Translations under genes and position numbers: made by a program | Assembly (NCBI GenBank): GCA_964481835.1 | Contig: CAYZTT010000018.1 | Span: 1 to 9,033, forward strand | Direction of reading: 5' to 3' | Length of the DNA stretch: 9,033 bases | From: JABIBT01 sp964481835 | Lineage (GTDB): Archaea > Nanobdellota > Nanobdellia > SCGC-AAA011-G17 > PNOQ01 | The notes under the pieces: model-generated | Databases searched by the model: none | Told to the model about the DNA's origin: nothing | What the model saw: the letters and a program-made list of their open reading frames with translations, nothing else | Shown here: piece by piece, positions 5,582-9,033 of the stretch | Layout of the letters: the number at the start of each line of letters is the position of its first letter | Position numbering within the stretch: position 1 is the stretch's first letter

Positions 5582-5977
5582 TTATTCTGCAGAGTCCATT
5601 TCAGAACTTACACCTGCAGACCGATGTACTCCTGCAAAGCTAGGGGTGACAACTATCCAGTCCTCTGAAAATCCGGCAATATCTCCATCAATGGCGTCAC
5701 AAGTCTTTTTTAACTTGTTTATCGCTCTTTTCAGTTCAACAGGATCCCTTTCTCTCAAAGGACCAATATTCACCAATCCAATCGTATATCCATCTCTTAG
5801 GGTATCCAATATTGGCTTTATATCAGAGAAATCTTCTAGCGAAAAAGGTCTAACTACTATCTTTGCTTTAGCATCTTTACTATCGGTTTCTAGCTGGACA
5901 TAGTCTTCCTCAAACTCATCTGGAAAGTCCTTCTCGTCCATAACTTCGCCCTTAAATTTCGAAAAAAATTCCTTCAT
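5582..5977 (-). CDS. sepF: SepF-like cell division protein
   Basis: Archaeal SepF tethers FtsZ to the membrane at the division site. The 131-aa product has a short N-terminal helix (MKEFFSKFKGEV) that could be the amphipathic membrane anchor, an acidic linker (about 14-36), and the SepF core from about 38 to 118: KIVVRPFSLEDFSDIKPILD, GYTIGLVNIGPLRERDPVEL, then AINKLKKTCDAIDGDIAGFS and DWIVVTPSFAGVH. These are the two halves of the alpha/beta dimerising fold. A serine- and acid-rich end of about 12 residues follows. The ATG at 5977 has GAGGAG just upstream and a TATA box about 35 bp before. It appears to be transcribed alone, between UPF0147 and zpr1. ftsZ is not in the window, so the partner must be encoded elsewhere. 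Confidence 0.87.
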   Translation of the reverse strand: MKEFFSKFKGEVMDEKDFPDEFEEDYVQLETDSKDAKAKIVVRPFSLEDFSDIKPILDTLRDGYTIGLVNIGPLRERDPVELKRAINKLKKTCDAIDGDIAGFSEDWIVVTPSFAGVHRSAGVSSEMDSAE

Positions 5978-6007
5978 ATCTCCTCACATCAAGGGTAACT
6001 ATCTAAA

Positions 6008-6017
6008 ATTTATAAAG
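6008..6017 (-). promoter_or_regulatory. TATA box of sepF
   Basis: CTTTATAAAT on the minus strand is centred about 35 bp before the sepF ATG, leaving a short leader that contains GAGGAG (5980-5985). It lies just behind the UPF0147 stop. Confidence 0.5.
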
Positions 6018-6021
6018 ATTT

Positions 6022-6276
6022 CTATTGCGGAATACTCTCTAATTTACATACTATATCCCATAATTGGGTCTTTATATGAATTGGAACATTTCCATCTTCA
6101 TTAAGGTCATCCAACTCTGCCAAGGACCTATCAACTTTTATAGAAATATTTACTCCTTCTTTTGTCAAAACAGAACATATCTCTTTAATTTTACATTTAA
6201 CATTCTTAGGAGTATACTCATCACTGTCTAATTCTGCTAATCCTTCAAGTATTTCGCTCAAAAATTCATTCTCCAT
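6022..6276 (-). CDS. UPF0147 family protein
   Basis: An 84-aa, mostly helical protein of the archaeal UPF0147 family, whose function is not established. The match is in the two-part helical pattern: LSEILEGLAELDSDEYTPKN (residues 6-25) followed by VKCKIKEICSVLTKEGVNIS, then SIKVDRSLAELDDLNEDGNV and PIHIKTQLWDIVCKLESI, where the DxNVPxHxxTxxWxIVxxLE segment is the most characteristic. The ATG at 6276 gives the normal family length; an upstream TTG at 6315 would add 13 residues read out of the prefoldin gene. It overlaps the end of prefoldin beta by 11 nt in another frame, so it is translationally coupled and ends the rpl37ae operon. Its position behind a chaperone subunit and ribosomal protein suggests a translation or folding link, but nothing in the sequence proves it. 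Confidence 0.82.
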   Translation of the reverse strand: MENEFLSEILEGLAELDSDEYTPKNVKCKIKEICSVLTKEGVNISIKVDRSLAELDDLNEDGNVPIHIKTQLWDIVCKLESIPQ

Positions 6277-6598
6277 CTTTAACAGATCCCATAACCTCTT
6301 TCTGCAAAGGCTCAATTTCTTCCCTTAGTTTGGCCTCTTGCTTATCAATTTCAGAGATTCTTTTATCCAGCAGATCTTTTTTATCCCCTAACTCTTTGTT
6401 AAGCTTATCTTTATCTGCCTTTATCATGATCTGTCCAAAGATTCTATACACTTCTTCAGCATCTTTTGCTTCCGTCAAAGCATTCTCAATTTCTAGTAAT
6501 TGACCTTGAAAGTTCTGCTTTTGCATAAGAAAATTTTGTAGCCTTTGCTCTGCCATTTGAAGTTGAGCAACTTTTTTTTGAATTTCTTCTTGTGTCAT
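6266..6598 (-). CDS. pfdB: Prefoldin beta subunit
   Basis: Prefoldin is a jellyfish-shaped alpha2-beta4 hexamer that captures unfolded proteins and hands them to the thermosome. The 110-aa product has the beta-class architecture: a long N-terminal coiled-coil helix (about 3-45, with QKKVAQLQMAEQRLQNFLMQ), the short central hairpin with DAEEVYRIFGQIMIKADKD, and a second coiled-coil helix (about 66-103). The EVYRxxGxxxI/VKxDK segment is characteristic of beta subunits. It begins one base after the rpoP stop and overlaps the next gene by 11 nt. This places it in the rpl37ae-rpoP-prefoldin cluster common in archaea. The alpha subunit is not in this window. Length is slightly short of the usual 115-125, without visible loss. 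Confidence 0.92.
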   Translation of the reverse strand: MTQEEIQKKVAQLQMAEQRLQNFLMQKQNFQGQLLEIENALTEAKDAEEVYRIFGQIMIKADKDKLNKELGDKKDLLDKRISEIDKQEAKLREEIEPLQKEVMGSVKDGE

Positions 6599-6599
6599 T

Positions 6600-6737
6600 T
6601 TAGTCCGCCTTTATCTTTATGTTACTTGTTCTAGGTTTAAATAAAATTTTAGAGCCACAATAAGGGCATCTAACTCTCTTCTTAACATGTTCGCCTTTTA
6701 CGATTTTCCCACATTTAAAACATTTATATTCTGCCAT
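6600..6737 (-). CDS. rpoP: DNA-directed RNA polymerase subunit P (Rpb12-like)
   Basis: A 45-aa zinc-binding subunit of archaeal RNA polymerase, homologous to eukaryotic Rpb12/Rpc10, needed for assembly and open-complex formation. The single zinc ribbon is complete: YKCFKCG (C6, C9) and VRCPYCGSKILFKPR (C24, C27); RCPYCGxxI is the family hallmark. The ATG at 6737 follows the rpl37ae stop by one base and yields the standard length. A GTG further upstream at 6809 would read out of the rpl37ae gene and was not chosen. It is followed after one base by prefoldin beta. The operon therefore couples a ribosomal protein, a polymerase subunit and a chaperone subunit. Confidence 0.95.
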   Translation of the reverse strand: MAEYKCFKCGKIVKGEHVKKRVRCPYCGSKILFKPRTSNIKIKAD

Positions 6738-6738
6738 C

Positions 6739-6954
6739 TTATTCCTCAAAAGCATACGCTCTGCCAGCAAATTTAGTATCACAATTTTTACAATACCAGA
6801 TCCCAGCACTAACTCTTTTGACTTTATCCTTCAAACATTTTGGACAAGTATATTTTGCTTTCTGTTTTTTCTCTATTTTAGAAAGTTTCTGCTTTATGGT
6901 GCCACCGTACCGTGCTCCAAATCTTCCTGTGCTTCCTTGCTTTTTCTTGCCCAT
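6739..6954 (-). CDS. rpl37ae: 50S ribosomal protein L37Ae (eL43)
   Basis: Zinc-finger protein of the large ribosomal subunit, found in archaea and eukaryotes. The 71-aa sequence shows GSTGRFGARYGGTIKQKL (7-24), the conserved basic N-terminal segment, then CPKC (C37, C40) and CKNC (C55, C58) around VKRVSAGIWYC, followed by KFAGRAYAF. It is a little shorter than the usual 80-90 residues because the C-terminal tail is reduced. The first gene of a four-gene set with rpoP, pfdB and UPF0147. Its ATG lies 63 bp downstream of tRNA-Pro; only weak AT-rich promoter candidates lie in that gap (for example near 6989-6998), so read-through from the tRNA promoter is possible. Confidence 0.95.
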   Translation of the reverse strand: MGKKKQGSTGRFGARYGGTIKQKLSKIEKKQKAKYTCPKCLKDKVKRVSAGIWYCKNCDTKFAGRAYAFEE

Positions 6955-7017
6955 TTTCTAAAAACATTAACTTTCTGTGTTAAATTTGATTTTAAAAATG
7001 TTTCTATTAACACAACT

Positions 7018-7091
7018 TGGGACTACCCGGATTTGAACCGGGGTCGGCAGGTCCCAAACCTGCAATGCTATCCAAGCTACACCATAGCCCC
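7018..7091 (-). tRNA. tRNA-Pro, anticodon UGG
   Basis: A complete 74-nt cloverleaf. The 7-bp acceptor stem pairs GGGGCTA with TAGTCCC (one G-U). The D arm is GTGT/GCAT with GG in its loop, the anticodon stem GCAGG/CCTGC encloses loop TTTGGGA, and the T stem CCCGG/CCGGG encloses TTCAAAT. The anticodon in the centre of the loop is TGG, which reads proline CCN codons. The variable region is short (4 nt), the discriminator is A, and CCA is not encoded, so it must be added after transcription. There is no intron in the anticodon loop. It lies between the orphan gene and rpl37ae on the same strand. Confidence 0.96.
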
Positions 7092-7118
7092 AACAACAAT
7101 AAATGTGCTGATATTTTA

Positions 7119-7127
7119 TTTATAAAA
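7119..7127 (-). promoter_or_regulatory. TATA box of tRNA-Pro
   Basis: TTTTATAAA on the minus strand is centred about 32 bp before the mature 5' end of the tRNA, predicting a start a few bases upstream of it. Confidence 0.6.
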
Positions 7128-7145
7128 CTATTGATTAAGAATTAA

Positions 7146-7541
7146 TTATACTGCGCCCAAGCAATCTGCAAGGTTAAACATTACACCCTTCTTCTTATCC
7201 TCTAACTTTCGCCATCCCCAGTGCTCTTGAGAGTCTCCCTTCTCCGAGGGCAGGTTGTGCCGATACGAAACCCTCCCCATTGCCCGCTCAATCCTCCTAA
7301 GGGCGAGCACAAGTCCCGTAAACCTCTCTTGGTTTACATCACATTCTACCTCTTCAAAGGACCTTCCTCCGTATCCGTTACTTAGGATTATATCTGGGAG
7401 CGTAGGATCTATTCCGGTACCTTCCAGGAGGGGCATGCCTAAAACTTTCCCTAGAATCAGATATACTCCTGAATCTACATCAAAATAGAGAGAGTGCTTG
7501 CCTGTAGATTTACTATCCGAATCGTACCTTCTGACAGCCAT
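7146..7541 (-). CDS. Hypothetical protein, GC-rich orphan
   Basis: I do not recognise a family. The 131-aa product is soluble-looking, with no signal peptide, membrane helix or cysteine pair. It has two plausible parts: an N-terminal half with hydrophobic stretches (HSLYFDVDSGVYLILGKVLG, 16-35) and a region of mixed charge with RFTGLVLALRRIERAMGRV (73-91). A polar segment with HNLPSEKGDSQEHWGWRKLE (95-114) and a short hydrophobic end follow. It is arginine-rich for this window. GC content is visibly higher than in neighbours: lines of 60 bases in its middle are roughly 43-58% GC, against roughly 35-41% in the adjacent rpl11. A TATA box 25 bp before the ATG supports real expression as a leaderless gene. 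Recent acquisition or strong expression-linked codon bias are both possible. Confidence 0.65.
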   Translation of the reverse strand: MAVRRYDSDSKSTGKHSLYFDVDSGVYLILGKVLGMPLLEGTGIDPTLPDIILSNGYGGRSFEEVECDVNQERFTGLVLALRRIERAMGRVSYRHNLPSEKGDSQEHWGWRKLEDKKKGVMFNLADCLGAV

Positions 7542-7556
7542 ATTATAGAAACATAC

Positions 7557-7563
7557 AAAAAAA
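7557..7563 (-). terminator. Poly-T terminator after rpl11
   Basis: A run of seven T on the minus strand begins 18 nt after the rpl11 stop, with no hairpin before it, as expected for archaeal termination. It directly abuts the TATA element of the next gene. Confidence 0.45.
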
Positions 7564-7570
7564 TTATAAA
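7561..7570 (-). promoter_or_regulatory. TATA box of the orphan gene
   Basis: TTTATAATTT on the minus strand is centred 25 bp before the ATG at 7541, giving a predicted leaderless mRNA independent of the secE-nusG-rpl11 operon. Confidence 0.5.
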
Positions 7571-7581
7571 GCTTATGGAAA

Positions 7582-8244
7582 TCACTTCTTTACTTCTTTA
7601 CTAGGTTCTTCCTTCTTTTCTTCAGGCTCTTCCTTAGCTTTCTCTTCTTCCTTAGCTTTCTCTTCTTCTGCCTTTACCTTTGCAACAGCAGCCTGCTTAG
7701 ATGCTAGGGATTTAAAATCAGAGCTCAGTTTTTCTTGTTTCTCAGGACTAACTTCTGTTTTCCCCTCATCAATTTCTTTATCATATTTGCCTTCAAGCAC
7801 TTCCTTAGAAACTTCCTTGGCCTCTATGCTCTCTACTAAAATTCCTAGACTCTGACAACTGCCCAAAACCATTCTCACGGCAGATTTTAAATTATTAGCT
7901 AACAAAGAATCCATCTTCATATTTGATATTTTAATTATCTGTTCAATGGCCAGGTTGCCTGCTTTTACATTTGCTTGGTCTCCCGAGCCCTTTTTCAAAT
8001 TAATTTCAGTTTTTATAAGTTCAGAAACAGATGGGCTTCCCACTTCAACTTCAAACGATTTATCTTCGGTTTCGACCATAACTTTTACAGGGACTTTCAT
8101 TCCCCCAAAATCTTTAGTTTTTTCATTAATCTCTGCCAAGATAGCTTGCAAATTAACACCTAGCGGACCAAATGCTTTTCCCATTGCCGCTCCAGCTGAA
8201 GCTTTTCCACCTTCTACAATTACATCAACAGTTTCCTTACTCAT
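7582..8244 (-). CDS. rpl11: 50S ribosomal protein L11 with a long charged tail
   Basis: L11 forms the GTPase-associated centre with 23S rRNA and the L10-L12 stalk and takes part in elongation-factor binding. The N-terminal domain is clear: EGGKASAGAAMGKAFGPLGV (11-30) with NLQAILAEIN, then FGGMKVPVKV. The rRNA-binding C-terminal domain follows, with KAGNLAIEQIIKIS, NNLKSAVRMVLGSCQSLGI (about 117-135). The core ends near residue 155, the normal archaeal end being about 160. The remaining 55-60 residues are a lysine- and glutamate-rich low-complexity segment (KAEEEKAKEEEKAKEEPEEK and more), probably a disordered or single helical extension. The gene overlaps nusG by 8 nt. The L1, L10 and L12 genes, which commonly follow L11, are not adjacent here. 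Confidence 0.94.
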   Translation of the reverse strand: MSKETVDVIVEGGKASAGAAMGKAFGPLGVNLQAILAEINEKTKDFGGMKVPVKVMVETEDKSFEVEVGSPSVSELIKTEINLKKGSGDQANVKAGNLAIEQIIKISNMKMDSLLANNLKSAVRMVLGSCQSLGILVESIEAKEVSKEVLEGKYDKEIDEGKTEVSPEKQEKLSSDFKSLASKQAAVAKVKAEEEKAKEEEKAKEEPEEKKEEPSKEVKK

Positions 8245-8716
8245 TTTCTTCTTCTCCTTCCTCTCTCCTTATAACTCTTACGGAATCTAGTTTTACAGTA
8301 ATTGGAATTGGAACTGCAGCCTCTAATAACTCTACAATTACTTCTTCCTTCACCTGATCAATTCTCACAACCTTTGCTTTCTCTCTCTTGAAAGGTCCAG
8401 TAATTATCTCAACAATATCATTCTTCCTTATATTGACCTCGGTCTTAGCCTGCTCTAGCATCGATTCGACCTCAGCATATTCTAAATGTTTTGATAAAAG
8501 GCCCCTGGCATAAGGAACTCTGGAAATGGCCTCTTCAGCATCCTGTCTAGAAGGGGCTTCAATAAAAATATACCCTCTTAGACCATGTGGTCTAAAGAGA
8601 CTGTAAATATTAATCCCTTTTCTTTCTGCATTTGCAGATACAAAATCCAAAACTTGATCTTCCCTATTTGCAGTTGTTCTCAATGCAAAAATGTATGATC
8701 TTTCTTCTTCGCTCAT
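8237..8716 (-). CDS. spt5: Transcription elongation factor Spt5/NusG
   Basis: Binds the RNA polymerase clamp and bridges the DNA channel to keep the enzyme processive. It works with Spt4 and links transcription to ribosomes. The 159-aa protein has the archaeal layout: an NGN domain (about 5-85), with YIFALRTTANREDQVLDFV and the core LRGYIFIEAPSRQDAEEAI, and then a single KOW domain (about 96-150), with VNIRKNDIVEIITGPFKREK and AKVVRIDQ, AAVPIPITVKLDSVRVI. The end is acidic. Its ATG overlaps the secE stop as ATGA, and its own stop overlaps rpl11 by 8 nt, so the three genes are tightly coupled, the usual archaeal order. Spt4 is not encoded in this window. Confidence 0.95.
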   Translation of the reverse strand: MSEEERSYIFALRTTANREDQVLDFVSANAERKGINIYSLFRPHGLRGYIFIEAPSRQDAEEAISRVPYARGLLSKHLEYAEVESMLEQAKTEVNIRKNDIVEIITGPFKREKAKVVRIDQVKEEVIVELLEAAVPIPITVKLDSVRVIRREEGEEENE

Positions 8717-8907
8717 GTTTTGAAAAACACCCCTATTAAGTATACAAGAAATCCGATGAAACCAATCAACAAAATACCCAATCCTGAAACTTTTAGGGTG
8801 ATTTTATATTCGTCTCTACTGGGCTTCTTTGTTACCCTTAATACCCTTCGATTTTGCTTCAGAAAGCTCTTAGCTTTCGATCCAAAGCTTTGTTTTTCTT
8901 GTTCCAT
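8713..8907 (-). CDS. secE: Preprotein translocase subunit SecE (Sec61-gamma)
   Basis: The essential small subunit that clamps SecY in the cytoplasmic membrane channel. The 64-aa product has the single-helix form typical of archaea: a basic, polar N-terminal part (KAKSFLKQNRRVLRVTKKPS, 12-31) forming the amphipathic surface helix, DEYKITLKVSGLG, then one membrane helix (about 42-62, ILLIGFIGFLVYLIG) ending in FFKT. The order secE-spt5-rpl11 is characteristic of archaea and is the main support for so short a protein, together with the K-x-P-x-x-x-E-Y motif. Its stop overlaps the spt5 start. The ATG at 8907 is preceded by GAGG immediately adjacent; a TATA box lies 54 bp upstream. Confidence 0.92.
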   Translation of the reverse strand: MEQEKQSFGSKAKSFLKQNRRVLRVTKKPSRDEYKITLKVSGLGILLIGFIGFLVYLIGVFFKT

Positions 8908-8956
8908 CCTCTAGGTCTCTTGATTTCTTAGAACTTAAAAATGTTGCCCTTGCTTA

Positions 8957-8967
8957 GTTTATAAAGG
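8957..8967 (-). promoter_or_regulatory. TATA box of the secE-spt5-rpl11 operon
   Basis: CCTTTATAAAC on the minus strand is centred about 54 bp before the secE ATG and predicts a leader of about 28 nt. The remaining bases to the right edge (8968-9033) hold no gene that I can support. Confidence 0.5.
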
Positions 8968-9033
8968 TTTCTACTTAAATGTATTGTTGCGTAAGCGGGA
9001 GTTATCTTAATTAAAAAAATTATCTCTTCTTTA

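Noticed and set aside
6277..6315. TTG start extending UPF0147 into prefoldin beta
   Set aside because: The extra residues are the out-of-frame reading of prefoldin and do not fit the family N-terminus.
6937..7125. Plus-strand frame of 62 codons across the tRNA
   Set aside because: It runs through the whole tRNA-Pro gene on the opposite strand and has no start context.
7946..8357. Several plus-strand frames opposite rpl11 and spt5
   Set aside because: They are shadows of strongly conserved genes on the minus strand and show no coding features of their own.
9020..9031. Possible last codons (KKR and stop) of a minus-strand gene entering from the right, where ftsZ often precedes secE
   Set aside because: Three codons are not enough to support any gene or identity.

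Overview
The window looks like a chromosomal segment of an AT-rich archaeon, most likely a small-genome DPANN lineage (Woesearchaeota/Pacearchaeota-like; this placement is an inference). The archaeal assignment rests on information-processing genes: ribosomal protein L37Ae, RNA polymerase subunit RpoP (Rpb12-like), prefoldin beta, a KOW-containing Spt5/NusG next to SecE and L11, a UPF0147 protein, archaeal SepF, a single-domain ZPR1, Dph2, archease, and an alpha2-type glycyl-tRNA synthetase. Many promoters carry the TATA core TTTATAAA. Several of these sit about 25-28 bp before the ATG, which points to leaderless mRNAs.

Layout. Almost everything is on the minus strand, so transcription runs right to left. 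From the right: secE-nusG/spt5-rpl11 (8907 to 7582, overlapping genes); an unrecognised, unusually GC-rich 131-aa gene (7541-7146); tRNA-Pro(UGG) (7091-7018); rpl37ae-rpoP-pfdB-UPF0147 (6954 to 6022, stacked with 1-nt gaps or overlap); sepF; zpr1; a dph2 lacking its N-terminal domain; glyS plus a six-helix membrane protein joined by an ATGA overlap (4257 to 2240); and a redox operon, glutaredoxin-thioredoxin reductase-thioredoxin (2183 to 637), followed by a probable 37-codon basic ORF (635-522). The only plus-strand gene is a 97-aa protein that is 58% lysine and built of KKK-containing pentapeptides (203-496). At the left edge the first 28 codons of archease run off the window on the minus strand.

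How the genes fit together. Most are translation, transcription, secretion or folding genes: the transcription elongation factor Spt5 and RpoP, ribosomal proteins L11 and L37Ae, the SecE translocon subunit, prefoldin, GlyRS and a tRNA, plus ZPR1 and Dph2, families known to act on the elongation factors EF1A and EF2. The redox operon encodes a complete NADPH-to-thioredoxin relay with a glutaredoxin-like partner. SepF points to FtsZ-based division, although ftsZ is not in the window.

The most unusual items are the lysine-repeat H1-like protein with an exact 60-bp tandem duplication in its DNA, the Dph2 that lacks the domain carrying the first iron-sulfur cysteine, the GC-rich orphan gene between rpl11 and tRNA-Pro, the long charged tail on L11, and the small basic ORF behind thioredoxin. 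I see no CRISPR array, transposon, phage module or defence system. No stretch longer than 300 bases lacks a gene.
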